A DNA stretch of 64,000 nucleotides from Sphingomonas sp. YR710 (GTDB lineage Bacteria > Pseudomonadota > Alphaproteobacteria > Sphingomonadales > Sphingomonadaceae): the NCBI RefSeq assembly GCF_900101455.1, contig NZ_FMZJ01000005.1:186001-250000 (forward strand), written 5' to 3'. The notes beneath the pieces were generated by a model that had not been told where the DNA came from, searched no databases, and saw only the letters and a program-made list of their open reading frames with translations. Shown here piece after piece: positions 16,466 to 25,141 of the stretch. Positions within the stretch are counted from its first letter, which is position 1, and each line of letters begins with the position of its first letter. A program made the position numbers and the translations under genes.

Positions 16466-17854
16466 ATGGAACCGGATCTGCTTGCTCTATGCCCTTCTGC
16501 CTGGCCCGAATATCACCACGAAAAGCTGTTCGCGCTCGGCAAGCTGGAGCGCGAAGCGCTTCAGCTTCGGGCAATTCAGTACCGGTTCGAACGCGCCCGC
16601 GACAGCGTTCCCGCATTGCGCAAGCTGATCGAGAAGCAGGGCGTCGACCGCATCTCGGCGATCGAGGACGTGCTTCCGGTCTGCTTCGATCATCGCGTCC
16701 TCAAAAACTATCCGCTGTCGATCCTCGAAAAGCGCGATTTCGCACGGCTGACGAGCTGGCTCGATAAATTGACGATGCACGATTTGAGCAGGGTCGATCT
16801 CTCCGGCCTCACCACGATCGACAGCTGGATCGATCGGCTCGAAGAACATGGACTGATCGTATTCACGTCGAGCGGCACTACCGGCAAGCTCAGCTTCAAC
16901 ATGCGCGGCCCCGAAGATATCGTTGCATGGCGTCTTGCGTGGATGCAGCTGAATTATGCGGCGTCGGGGGTTGATCCGCGGACGACCAAATTGCCGAGCT
17001 TCTCACCCGGTTACAGATCGGGCCACACGCAATCGCTCAAGGTCAGCCGTCTCTTCACGCAAGAAATCCATGGCGGTCGCCACAACCATCATACGCTCTA
17101 CAGCGGCCATATGTCGGCCGACCTCCTGGCGCTATCGGGGCGGCTGCAGGCGGCGGAGGACAAAGGCGAATTTGAAGGGCTAGGCCTTGATGCCGCGCTG
17201 ATCGGGGAACGGCGGGCAATGATCGAGCAAGGCAAGCGACGTCCACAGGATGTCGAAGCCTGGTTCGACAATCTGATCGAGCGCTTCAAGGGCCAACAAG
17301 TCAGGATCGGCGGCATCCTGCCAGAGTTGCTGCGCCTCGCGATGGCGGGTCGCGAACGCGGCCTGAAGTGCGAGTTTGCGCCGGGTTCGATTGTCACGAC
17401 CGGCGGCGGTATGAAATCGTTAAAGAATCCGCCGGAAGACTGGCGCGAAATCATCCTCGACTTCTTCGGCGTCGAACGCCTCTGCACGCTCTACGGATTT
17501 TCGGAGATCATGAGCGCCGCGCCCGAATGCACGCACGGCTATTATCATTTTTTCCCCTATGCGGTCGTAATGCTGATGGGCCCCGAGGGTCAGGCCCTGC
17601 CGCGCGAAGGCGTACAGACGGGACGGCTTTCGGTATTCGATCTGCTGGCGGAGACCTATTGGGGGGCGTTCGTGTCGGGCGACGAGGTCACCGTGCATTT
17701 CGACGACGACTGCCCGTGCGGCTGGCGCGGGCCGCGCCTTACCAACCAGATCCGCCGCTACTCCGAAATGGAAGGCGGCGATGACAAGATCACCTGCTCG
17801 GGCTCGGCCAAGGCCTATGACGAATTCATGGAATATGTGATGGGGCAGGGGTAA
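16466..17854 (+). CDS. LuxE/PaaK-like adenylate-forming enzyme
   Basis: The 462-residue protein belongs to the ANL adenylate-forming superfamily, close to LuxE acyl-protein synthetase and PaaK-type ligases. The ATP-binding loop SSGTTGK is at residues 135-141, a YGFSE motif matches the adenine/acyl-site motif, and SGDEV and CPCGWRGPR follow near the C-terminus. The large C-terminal swivel domain of ordinary acyl-CoA ligases is not apparent, as in LuxE. LuxE forms an acyl-AMP and then a thioester with its own cysteine, which LuxC reduces; a LuxC-like gene lies nearby at 18771-20288. ATG 16466 is chosen over GTG 16463 directly before it. The 3' end overlaps the converging amidohydrolase gene by 29 bp. 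Confidence 0.8.
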   Translation: MEPDLLALCPSAWPEYHHEKLFALGKLEREALQLRAIQYRFERARDSVPALRKLIEKQGVDRISAIEDVLPVCFDHRVLKNYPLSILEKRDFARLTSWLDKLTMHDLSRVDLSGLTTIDSWIDRLEEHGLIVFTSSGTTGKLSFNMRGPEDIVAWRLAWMQLNYAASGVDPRTTKLPSFSPGYRSGHTQSLKVSRLFTQEIHGGRHNHHTLYSGHMSADLLALSGRLQAAEDKGEFEGLGLDAALIGERRAMIEQGKRRPQDVEAWFDNLIERFKGQQVRIGGILPELLRLAMAGRERGLKCEFAPGSIVTTGGGMKSLKNPPEDWREIILDFFGVERLCTLYGFSEIMSAAPECTHGYYHFFPYAVVMLMGPEGQALPREGVQTGRLSVFDLLAETYWGAFVSGDEVTVHFDDDCPCGWRGPRLTNQIRRYSEMEGGDDKITCSGSAKAYDEFMEYVMGQG

Positions 17855-18722
17855 CGGCCGGCCAACCGAAGATACGCCGCGCATTGGCCCCAAGAATCTG
17901 CTGTTTTTCGATCTGCGATAGCGTCGGGTCGTCGCGGATATAGTGGACCAGTTCCCCCCAGGCGATCGCAGGCCGCAATACGGTATGGTCGCTCGACCAC
18001 AGGACGCGATCAGCGCCAAATGACTCGATCAGGGCGCGCAGATGCGGCCGGATCGGCGTGTAAGGGAACTCGGTCGTCCCGAAATACATATGGGCATGGC
18101 TGATCTTGATCGACACGTTGGGATATTGGCCGAGCTTCAGTACCTCATCGAGATAGTCTGGACGCAGCACGCGAAGCGCTTCCGCTTCCGACATGCCCGT
18201 CGTATTATATTGAGTCGCAAGCCCCCAATGATCGACTACGAACTGCACGGTTGGAAATTTCCTCAGGTAGCGGGGCAAATGTTCGACATAGCCGGGAATC
18301 GCCAGACATACCGGCATGCCGCAATCGCGCGCGATCGCAAACGGCGTGTCATAGCCGCCCGCCACGAATGTTTCCGCCTCGTCGCGTGTGCGCGTTGCGA
18401 GAAACCGGAATGCGCGGGCACTTGGCGAGCCGGCGATCAGATGCATCACGCTGTCGATTTGCGGGTCCCGGCGGTCGATCCGCACGAAGAAAGCAAAGCG
18501 GTCCGGGTATTGAAAACTAGCGAGTTCGGCGCCCGGATAGATTGCGCGCCAGGCGCCGTTCGGCAACGCGAAACCAGGATGGTTGTGGATCGGGTTGGGC
18601 GATTTGACCCAATACCAGAACTCTTCCAGCATCACCGATTGGACGCCGATTGCGTCCATCGCCGTCAGCGTACGTTCGATCGGGCCTGGCCCCATGTGGA
18701 GTTGAGCGTCAACGATATCCAT
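17826..18722 (-). CDS. Amidohydrolase-2 family metal-dependent hydrolase or decarboxylase
   Basis: The 298-residue protein is a TIM-barrel of the amidohydrolase-2 family, which contains lactonases and non-oxidative decarboxylases of aromatic acids. The start DAQLHMG is the DxQxH variant of the DxHxH metal motif. Further candidate ligands are the histidines in VVDHWG and ISHAH and the aspartate in WSSDHTVLRP. ATG 18722 is chosen; a GTG lies one codon earlier. It lies 48 bp downstream of the LuxC-like gene in the same direction and is probably its operon partner. Its 3' end overlaps the LuxE-like gene on the other strand by 29 bp. Hydrolysis or decarboxylation of a ring acid are both possible. 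Confidence 0.8.
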   Translation of the reverse strand: MDIVDAQLHMGPGPIERTLTAMDAIGVQSVMLEEFWYWVKSPNPIHNHPGFALPNGAWRAIYPGAELASFQYPDRFAFFVRIDRRDPQIDSVMHLIAGSPSARAFRFLATRTRDEAETFVAGGYDTPFAIARDCGMPVCLAIPGYVEHLPRYLRKFPTVQFVVDHWGLATQYNTTGMSEAEALRVLRPDYLDEVLKLGQYPNVSIKISHAHMYFGTTEFPYTPIRPHLRALIESFGADRVLWSSDHTVLRPAIAWGELVHYIRDDPTLSQIEKQQILGANARRIFGWPAVTPAPSHIP

Positions 18723-18770
18723 CACAATAATCCGAGTGCTGGTCTTCCAATCTAGCGGCGCTTCGGGACC

Positions 18771-20288
18771 TCAATGTTCCACATTCGTAACATTGCGGTC
18801 CGGCGAGACCGAGGCGGGCACCGGCCGGGAAGATGCCACCGGTGCGCCGCTCTGATCGACTACCCAGCGTACCATCCGGCGCTCGAGTTCGAGGCCATCG
18901 TGCGGGAGGCCGGCGGTTTCCTCGACATCGCCCCACCAATTCGCTTCGCGGCGGGTGACCATCGGGGAAATGCGCTGGACGCCGCACACCGCCAGCATGT
19001 CACGCATCCGTTCGCGCAGGCTTTCGGGATAGACCGGGACGCTTTGCGTCATGTGGTCACAGCGGTCGAGGACGGCGATCGGATCGGCTACCGGCACCAG
19101 ATTGACGATCCGGTTGTTGAGGTCGTCGGCGAAATCCACCTTGTGCTCCAAACGGGAAACGATGACGCCGCCTGCAACTGTATCGCCCTTGATCCAATAA
19201 TATTCGTCCTCGGATTCGATGGCGTCGAGCTCGGCCTGCAAGGGCGCGTTTGGCCGTGGTGCGGGGGTGGACAGCCTCGTTGGCAGGGCCTGGATCGCAT
19301 CAAACACGACTTCCCCGAATAAGATAAGGCGCTGGAGCGAAGCCTCGTCGGTACCGCATTCGACATAGGCTACTCGGGTGCACGCACACGCCGTTTGATT
19401 GAGATTGCCGACCGTCAGCGCCAGCCCGGCAGCGGCCTCACGCATTGCCCTATCGCTTTCGAGCGCCTCCTTGCCGAGGATCGAGATCGAATGTTTCGGA
19501 TTGAGCGCGATCAGATCGAGACCCGGCACCAGATACCTCTGGATATGTTGCATCGAGGCCATCCCGCCCCACGCCATAATCTTGTCGATCCGCGAGACGC
19601 GGATAATCTGGCGTTCGATCACTTCGTCCCCGCCCTTCCAATAAGCGACTGCCAGATGCTTCGTAACCGGATGATCGGGGGCAAGGTCGATCAGTGTGCG
19701 CACGATCGCGTTGGCCGTGAGCGGATCGTTCGACGGCGACTTGATCAGACAATCCGATTTGGTGAGCGCTGCACGGATCACGGTGACAGCGGCAACGATA
19801 GGAGCGTTGCCGGCCGGAATATGCAGCTGCCGCGTGCCGAAGGCGCGCACGCGCCGCCGCGACGTTCCGGGCTGGCCCTGTTCGACCCAGCCGTCGAGAT
19901 ATGCTTTGCCAACCGTCTTGTCGATCTCCGCGTCTAGCCTATGGCGATCGAACAGCGCTGGCACCTGATCGAATATTTCGCGCAAGACGGGTTCGGTCAG
20001 CCCGCCGGCTTCGAGGCCGAGTTCGAAGGCCTGCCGAAGATAAGGATTGGCTTCTATCGTCAGCAGCGGACCGAGGCTGGCCAGCAATTCGATGACTTCG
20101 TCGATCGGCGTTTCCTGAAGGTCCATCAGCCGGTATGCCGAGCCGAGCGTCAGTTCCCGCACATGTTTGTGCGGATCCGGCGCGCGAAAACTTGCCCCGG
20201 CGCGTCCGCCAAACACGACGTTATCGTTATCTCCGGGCATGATCACCCTTCCGCGAGACAAGATCGGTATGTCAATCATCAGGGTCAT
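18771..20288 (-). CDS. LuxC-like acyl-CoA reductase
   Basis: The 505-residue protein belongs to the LuxC/acyl-CoA reductase family of the aldehyde dehydrogenase fold. It transfers an acyl group from CoA or LuxE to an active-site cysteine and reduces it with NAD(P)H to an aldehyde, or runs in reverse. Matching elements are HIPAGNAPIVAAVTVIRA (about 156-173, nucleotide-binding side), KSPSNDPLTAN, and NQTACACTRV, in which Cys301 or Cys303 fits the nucleophile. The ATG at 20288 has GGAGG 9 nt upstream. The amidohydrolase gene follows, and shared motif site B lies 180-200 bp upstream. No luciferase gene occurs in the window, so the pair with LuxE is catabolic or biosynthetic rather than light-producing. 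Confidence 0.85.
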   Translation of the reverse strand: MTLMIDIPILSRGRVIMPGDNDNVVFGGRAGASFRAPDPHKHVRELTLGSAYRLMDLQETPIDEVIELLASLGPLLTIEANPYLRQAFELGLEAGGLTEPVLREIFDQVPALFDRHRLDAEIDKTVGKAYLDGWVEQGQPGTSRRRVRAFGTRQLHIPAGNAPIVAAVTVIRAALTKSDCLIKSPSNDPLTANAIVRTLIDLAPDHPVTKHLAVAYWKGGDEVIERQIIRVSRIDKIMAWGGMASMQHIQRYLVPGLDLIALNPKHSISILGKEALESDRAMREAAAGLALTVGNLNQTACACTRVAYVECGTDEASLQRLILFGEVVFDAIQALPTRLSTPAPRPNAPLQAELDAIESEDEYYWIKGDTVAGGVIVSRLEHKVDFADDLNNRIVNLVPVADPIAVLDRCDHMTQSVPVYPESLRERMRDMLAVCGVQRISPMVTRREANWWGDVEETAGLPHDGLELERRMVRWVVDQSGAPVASSRPVPASVSPDRNVTNVEH

Positions 20289-20470
20289 CGGCCGTTTCCT
20301 CCACCACCGAGCAGGCCGCGAGTCGGCATAAGCACTGCCGCGACCTTCACTTCAAACAAGGCCCTGCCCCGATATTACTCGCGCAATTTGCGAAGGGGCT
20401 GGCGAGGAGGGCGTTGTGCGTTGCGTCCGGCTCGGCCGAAGACCATGGATTGACGGTCTAATGCAGATGC

Positions 20471-20490
20471 ATTATTTCTGTCAATTGCAT
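20471..20490 (-). promoter_or_regulatory. Shared cluster motif, site B
   Basis: On the minus strand this reads ATGCAATTGACAGAAATAAT, 19 of 20 identical to site A. It is flanked by a perfect GATGCA / TGCATC dyad (20466-20471 and 20486-20491), which site A lacks. It lies upstream of the LuxC-like gene. A matching -10 box is not clear. Confidence 0.6.
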
Positions 20491-20724
20491 CAGCGTGATG
20501 CCGAATCCGCGTGCCCGCATGCGGGTTCCTCCATTGACGTATGGGCTCTGAACGGCTCTCTCTTGAGCGTAAAATGGATATCCGAAAGTTGCGAGAGGGG
20601 GCTATATCTAAACCTGTCGCTCAAAAAATTGATTATTAACAGGTGCTTGTAATTTTTCAGGATTGCCGTTCAGCGGAGATGTTGAGGTGGCACCGTAGAA
20701 ATGGCGGCTCGAAAATTTAAGCGT

Positions 20725-20754
20725 ATTGACATATATAATTCCGATGAATTAAAT
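20725..20754 (+). promoter_or_regulatory. Shared cluster motif, site C, with promoter-like spacing
   Basis: ATTGACATATATAATT (20725-20740) matches sites A and B at 14 of 16 bases over ATTGACAGAAATAATT. Here it faces the CoA-transferase gene. TTGACA is followed after 17 nt by TTAAAT, a plausible sigma-70 promoter that leaves a leader of about 110 nt. Confidence 0.55.
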
Positions 20755-20867
20755 TCTTTGAAAGAGGGGATGTGCACGGCCGTTTCATGGGAAAGATTGA
20801 CCCCGGCGTGTATTCGAGAGAGACCCCCCACTTCAGCTAATTGTCTAGCGATTGAGGGAAGAATACC

Positions 20868-23381
20868 ATGCCTGGTGCCTGTGACAGCATTCGCGTCCTC
20901 GAATTGAGCGGGGGCCATGCCGGCGGCCTGGCGGGCATGGTTCTGGCAGATTTTGGTGCCGAGGTTATCCGGGTCGAAACGTCGCCTGAAGGTCCGGACT
21001 GGGAAGAGCCGACCTATCTGTTTCTCAACCGCGGCAAGAAGAGCGTCACTCTGGATCTGGACGGCGAGGCCGGTCGTCGCGAGCTACTGCGCCTGGCGTC
21101 GTCGGTTGACGTCGTGATCGAGATGATGGCGCCCGGCCAGGCCGAGGCGGTCGGCGTCGGCTATGCAGCGGTTTCCGCCGTCAATCCGGGCGTCGTCTAT
21201 TGCGGCATAAGCGGCTTTGGGCGCACCGGCCCGCTTGCCCATCTGCGCGCCGATGACGGTCTGATCATGGCCAAGGCAGGGCAGTTGCGCGCACAGCGCG
21301 GCTGGGAGGCTGGCGGCGAACGGCCGACGTTCCGTGCGGGCAGGGACGCGAGCTATTTCGCGGCAATGCTTGCGATTCAGGGCGTGCTGGCGGCGCTGCG
21401 CGCACGCGATATCACAGGCCAGGGTCAACTCGTCGAAACCAACATGCTCCAGGCCATTGCCTGCCGGCAGAATCCTACGGTGCGCTGGCTGCTGCGCGAG
21501 GGCGAGCAATTGCCGTCGGAAGCCGGCGGCGCCGGCGGGGCGGAGGTGCAGAGCGAGAAGCACGTCCTGCCGCACCACATGGATCCGCGGCAGATCACGC
21601 TCACCGGTGCGCGGATGCAGTGCAAGGACGGCAAATGGGTGGTCCATTCGCACACCGAGCCGCATTTCTTCCCGGCCTGGATCGACGCCATCGGCTTCAA
21701 GTGGATCTGGGAAGATTCGCGCTTCAAGGATGCGCCCTATAAATTCCCCACACCCGAGGACAAGGATGAGCTGATCCGGCTTCTTCAGGAGCACTTCAAA
21801 CAGAAGGACGCCGCCGAATGGATGGCGGCCTATGTCGCCAACGGCAATGTCTGCGGCAACATCGTGCAGACCAGCCAGGAAGCCTTGAAGCATCCGCAGG
21901 TGGTCGAGACCGGACTGCTCGTCGAAGTCGAAGATCCCAAGGTCGGCCATATCGTCGAGTTCGGTCCGCTCGCTAACATTCCCGGTGCGCCGGCCCATGT
22001 GCGCGGATCGGCGCCTCGTCCCGGTCAGGATACTGCCGCCGTGCTGGGTTCGGCGCTCACGCCGCGCCCCGCGCCGGTTCCGACCGGTGTCACGCTGGAC
22101 CAGCCGCTCAAGGGCATAACCATCGTCGAGGCAGCATATTATTATGCAACCCCGTTCGCCACGGCATTGCTGGGCGAACTTGGCGCCAGGATCATCAAGA
22201 TCGAGCCCCTGCGCGCCGATCCCTACCGTGCGCTGGGCCGTGCGGGCACGGGCGATCCCGTGCTCAATCTGGGGCAGAACAACATGGTCCGCGCGATGTC
22301 CGGCAAGGAGAGCATTGCTCTGAACCTCAAGGATCCGCGTGGCCGGGAGATCCTGCACAAGCTGGTGGCCAAGGCCGATGTCTTCATTCACAATTTCCGC
22401 CGTGGCGTCCCCGAAACGCTCGGCATGGATGAAGCGACCTTGCGGGCGGTCAACCCGAAGCTCGTTTATCAATATGGTGCATCTTATGGCAGCAACGGCC
22501 CTCTGAACCGGTTGCCGGCCATCGATCCGGTAATCACGGCGTTCACGGGCACCACCGCCTATCAGGCGGGCGCCGGCAACGAGCCGCTGACCGAGACCGG
22601 CGCCGATCCCGTGGCCGCCGCCGGTTGCGCTGCCGCCATGATGATGGGCATCTTCGCGCAGCATCGCACCGGGCAGGGGCAATATGTCGAATCGGCGATG
22701 ATCATCTCCAACCTGCTCCACAACTATGAGGACGCGCTCGCTTATGCGGGCAAGCCTGCGCGCCGGCAGCCGGACAAGCGCCAGCTCGGGCTGAGCGCGA
22801 CCTATAGGCTCTACCAGACCGCAGACGTCACCGATCGTTCGGCCATTGCGCCATACGCCAATCCCAATCCCCGCTGGGTGTTTCTGTCCGTGGATCGCGA
22901 CGCGGAGTTCGCCCGCTTCTGCGACGTGGCGGGCCGTGGCGATCTGCTGGCCGATGCGCGTTTCGCGACACGCGCGGCACGCGAGCAGAATGACGCGGCG
23001 CTGGTGGGGCTGCTCGAGGCACTCTTCCTCGAGCGCACGGCCAAGGATTGGGAAACACGCATGGTGGCGGCCGGCGTCGGCTGCGTCGTTGCCGATGAAA
23101 TGTCACACTTCGCGTTCATCTATCGTGATCCCCAGGCGCTCGCGCTCAATTATATGAGCCCCACCGAACATTCGGCTTTCGGCAAATATTATCGCTACTC
23201 GCCGATGCTGAAGTTCACCGCCACGCCCGCACGGGGGACGCCTTATTCCGAATTCGGGGAATGCACGCGCGCGCTCCTCACCGAGCTGGGCTACGATGAA
23301 GGTGCCATGGCCGAACTGGGCAAGGATGCGGTCGTTGCCTGGGAAGTCGAGAAGAATCAGCCGGCAAAAGTCTGGGGCTGA
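20868..23381 (+). CDS. Didomain CaiB/BaiF (family III) CoA-transferase
   Basis: The 837-residue protein is a tandem fusion of two family III CoA-transferase domains (about 8-395 and 413-830). Such enzymes move CoA between carboxylic acids through an aspartyl anhydride. The domain 2 Asp580 (ETGADPVAAAG) lies 21 residues before TGQGQ, as the catalytic Asp does in the family. In domain 1 the same position is Ser162 next to Tyr163, so that half appears inactive. The ATG has GAGGGAAG upstream. The SDR gene follows after 77 bp. DddD, the DMSP CoA-transferase/lyase, has the same didomain layout and length; the neighbours here do not otherwise suggest DMSP use. The acid it activates is unknown. Confidence 0.88.
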   Translation: MPGACDSIRVLELSGGHAGGLAGMVLADFGAEVIRVETSPEGPDWEEPTYLFLNRGKKSVTLDLDGEAGRRELLRLASSVDVVIEMMAPGQAEAVGVGYAAVSAVNPGVVYCGISGFGRTGPLAHLRADDGLIMAKAGQLRAQRGWEAGGERPTFRAGRDASYFAAMLAIQGVLAALRARDITGQGQLVETNMLQAIACRQNPTVRWLLREGEQLPSEAGGAGGAEVQSEKHVLPHHMDPRQITLTGARMQCKDGKWVVHSHTEPHFFPAWIDAIGFKWIWEDSRFKDAPYKFPTPEDKDELIRLLQEHFKQKDAAEWMAAYVANGNVCGNIVQTSQEALKHPQVVETGLLVEVEDPKVGHIVEFGPLANIPGAPAHVRGSAPRPGQDTAAVLGSALTPRPAPVPTGVTLDQPLKGITIVEAAYYYATPFATALLGELGARIIKIEPLRADPYRALGRAGTGDPVLNLGQNNMVRAMSGKESIALNLKDPRGREILHKLVAKADVFIHNFRRGVPETLGMDEATLRAVNPKLVYQYGASYGSNGPLNRLPAIDPVITAFTGTTAYQAGAGNEPLTETGADPVAAAGCAAAMMMGIFAQHRTGQGQYVESAMIISNLLHNYEDALAYAGKPARRQPDKRQLGLSATYRLYQTADVTDRSAIAPYANPNPRWVFLSVDRDAEFARFCDVAGRGDLLADARFATRAAREQNDAALVGLLEALFLERTAKDWETRMVAAGVGCVVADEMSHFAFIYRDPQALALNYMSPTEHSAFGKYYRYSPMLKFTATPARGTPYSEFGECTRALLTELGYDEGAMAELGKDAVVAWEVEKNQPAKVWG

Positions 23382-23458
23382 CAACCAAATCCCCGACGTG
23401 ATGAACGATAAGAGAAGCTGCGCGTCGGGGGCCGCTACCCAATAGAGAGGACGATCTG

Positions 23459-24415
23459 ATGGCCAATGCATTCGGTGCGACATCCACTACGGATGAGGTG
23501 CTGCAGGGTTGCGATCTTTCGGGCAAGCGTATCCTGATCACGGGCGTATCGGCGGGCCTGGGCGTCGAAACGGCGCGCGTTCTGGCTGCGCGTGGCGCCT
23601 GGGTGGTGGGTACGGCGCGTGATCTCGCCAAAGCCGAAAAGGCTGCCGAGCAGATACGCGCGCAGGCCGCGAACGGGGGTGGTGTCGAACTGATCGAATG
23701 CGATCTCGCTTCGCTGAAGAGCGTGCGAGCCTGCGCCGACACATTGAACGCGATCGGTCTGCCATTTGACGTCGTGATCGGCAATGCCGGGGTGATGGCC
23801 TGTCCGTTTGGCAAGACCGAGGACGGGTTCGAAACCCAGTTCGGTACGAACCACCTGGGGCATTTCGTGCTGATGAACCGGATCGCACCGTTGATCAGGG
23901 ATCGGTTGGTCATGCTGTCGTCCTCCGGCCATAGGGGCGGCGACGTCAATCTCGATGATCCCAATTTCGATCATACGACCTATACGGAATTCGGTGCTTA
24001 TGCCCGTTCCAAGACCGCCAATGCCTTGTTCGCCGTCGAATTCGACCGACGCCACCAGGCCCGGGGCGTTCGTGGTGTCGCGGTGCATCCGGGCGGGATC
24101 CGGACCGAACTCGGCCGGCATATGACGCCCGAACTGATCGAACAGATTTCGGCCGCTGCGGTGCGATCTGGGCAGGACGCATCGAAGATGATGAACAGCA
24201 AGACGGTCCAGCAAGGAGCCGCGACGACGGTCTGGGCGGGCTTCGTTGGGGCCGCCGAAGAGGTCGGTGGACGATATTGCGAAGATTGCCACGTTGCCGA
24301 GGTAGAAGACGATCGCTCGAAGCGGTACGGCGTGCGCGGCTATGCTGTCGATCCTGACAATGCCAAGGCGCTTTGGGCGAAGAGTGAAGACATGGTGGGC
24401 GAGCGCTTTTCGTGA
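23459..24415 (+). CDS. Short-chain dehydrogenase/reductase, retinol-dehydrogenase-like
   Basis: The 318-residue protein is a classical Rossmann-fold SDR. The nucleotide loop TGVSAGLG is at about residues 27-34, NAG follows at about 109-111, and the catalytic YARSK supplies the Tyr and Lys. Length and the internal GTNHLGHF resemble the retinol dehydrogenase/WW-domain oxidoreductase-like group, which oxidises hydrophobic alcohols or reduces ketones. It lies 77 bp after the CoA-transferase gene and is probably co-transcribed. Near its C-terminus is a CEDCHV segment of unknown meaning. Likely role: oxidation of a hydroxyacyl or alcohol intermediate of the cluster's pathway (inference). Confidence 0.88.
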   Translation: MANAFGATSTTDEVLQGCDLSGKRILITGVSAGLGVETARVLAARGAWVVGTARDLAKAEKAAEQIRAQAANGGGVELIECDLASLKSVRACADTLNAIGLPFDVVIGNAGVMACPFGKTEDGFETQFGTNHLGHFVLMNRIAPLIRDRLVMLSSSGHRGGDVNLDDPNFDHTTYTEFGAYARSKTANALFAVEFDRRHQARGVRGVAVHPGGIRTELGRHMTPELIEQISAAAVRSGQDASKMMNSKTVQQGAATTVWAGFVGAAEEVGGRYCEDCHVAEVEDDRSKRYGVRGYAVDPDNAKALWAKSEDMVGERFS

Positions 24416-24445
24416 TGACGGTCTGGCCTGCGCGGGCGGCTGGAG

Positions 24446-25030
24446 TCATGCCAACGCCATCTTGAGCAGCTGTCGACGGCCGTTGGCGAGGATCTCGTCG
24501 GAAAGGCGACGGTCGCTCTGCTTGACCGCGCGCGCCATCATCATCACCCCGATCATGGCCGGCATGAGAGCGAGCGCCCGTTCACGGGCGACGACGGGCT
24601 CGATCTCCTTGCTCAGGGCTTCCTCCAGCAGGCCGACGATGTCTTCGAATCCGCGGGCAAATTCACGCCCGAGGTTCCCCGAATGGCGTTCGATCTCTCC
24701 GCCATATGCCACCATCGGACAGCCGGTTTCGATATTGTCGCGGTGTGCTTGGGAAAGATAACGATCGATGTAAGTGCCGATATCGATCGCCTGCTCATCG
24801 CGAATCGAGCGCCAGGCCGCGATTGTGCCGTCGAACGACTGCCGGCACGCCTCTGCGGCAAGCAGGTCTTTCGAGCGGAAATGCGAATAGAATGCGCCTT
24901 GGGTTAGCCCGGCGCCAGCGCTGATCTGCGCCACGCCCGTTCCTTCGATACCCCGCTTCTGAAAGAGATTCGAAGCCGCCTTCACCAACGCGGCCCGGTG
25001 CTGGCCCGCCTTTTCCTTGGTTACCTTCAT
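24446..25030 (-). CDS. TetR/AcrR-family regulator
   Basis: The 194-residue protein has a TetR DNA-binding domain in the first ~55 residues (GVAQISAGAGLTQGAFYSHF is the HTH). The C-terminal part resembles the AcrR/TetR_C group with a conserved GCPMVAYG-like segment. The ATG lies just downstream (minus strand) of a dyad at 25055-25077 that probably is its own operator. It is divergent from the thiolase gene and convergent with the SDR gene. It is likely to repress the thiolase gene and itself. The effector is probably an acyl-CoA or pathway acid (inference from neighbours). Confidence 0.9.
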   Translation of the reverse strand: MKVTKEKAGQHRAALVKAASNLFQKRGIEGTGVAQISAGAGLTQGAFYSHFRSKDLLAAEACRQSFDGTIAAWRSIRDEQAIDIGTYIDRYLSQAHRDNIETGCPMVAYGGEIERHSGNLGREFARGFEDIVGLLEEALSKEIEPVVARERALALMPAMIGVMMMARAVKQSDRRLSDEILANGRRQLLKMALA

Positions 25031-25054
25031 ACCACACTCCCGGCCATTGATTTT

Positions 25055-25077
25055 TTAATAGCGATCGCCATTATTAA
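25055..25077. promoter_or_regulatory. Dyad between TetR and thiolase genes, probable TetR operator
   Basis: TTAATA (25055-25060) and TATTAA (25072-25077) flank a perfect inner palindrome GCGATCGC (25061-25068). The two symmetry centres are offset by about 1.5 bp. It sits 25 nt before the TetR start and 65 nt before the thiolase start, in a locally AT-rich patch. Confidence 0.55.
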
Positions 25078-25141
25078 AGTCCAATAGTTGTCGGGCGGAT
25101 GCCTGCGGAACGTGGGTGGAACATGGACAAGGAGTAGCCGG

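Larger units (their letters stand above)
20289..20867. other. 579-bp divergent intergenic region, LuxC-like / CoA-transferase genes
   Basis: No convincing gene is present. The region carries motif site B (minus orientation) near the LuxC side and site C (plus orientation) near the CoA-transferase side. It also has an AT-rich centre at about 20600-20760. A short open frame at 20701-20907 lies across site C and runs into the CoA-transferase gene in another frame; it is not regarded as coding. Confidence 0.6.

Noticed and set aside
16466..20288. A bioluminescence (lux) operon
   Set aside because: LuxC- and LuxE-like genes are present but on opposite strands, and there are no luxA, luxB or luxD genes.
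20701..20907. Possible 68-residue gene before the CoA-transferase
   Set aside because: It overlaps the promoter-like site C and the start of the real gene in another frame, and has no RBS.
21084..22721. Long open frame on minus opposite the CoA-transferase gene
   Set aside because: It is antisense to a motif-rich enzyme and has no recognisable domain.
20868..23381. Assignment as DddD (DMSP CoA-transferase/lyase)
   Set aside because: Only the didomain layout and length agree. No DMSP transporter or Ddd partner genes are nearby, and many sphingomonad didomain CaiB proteins have other roles.
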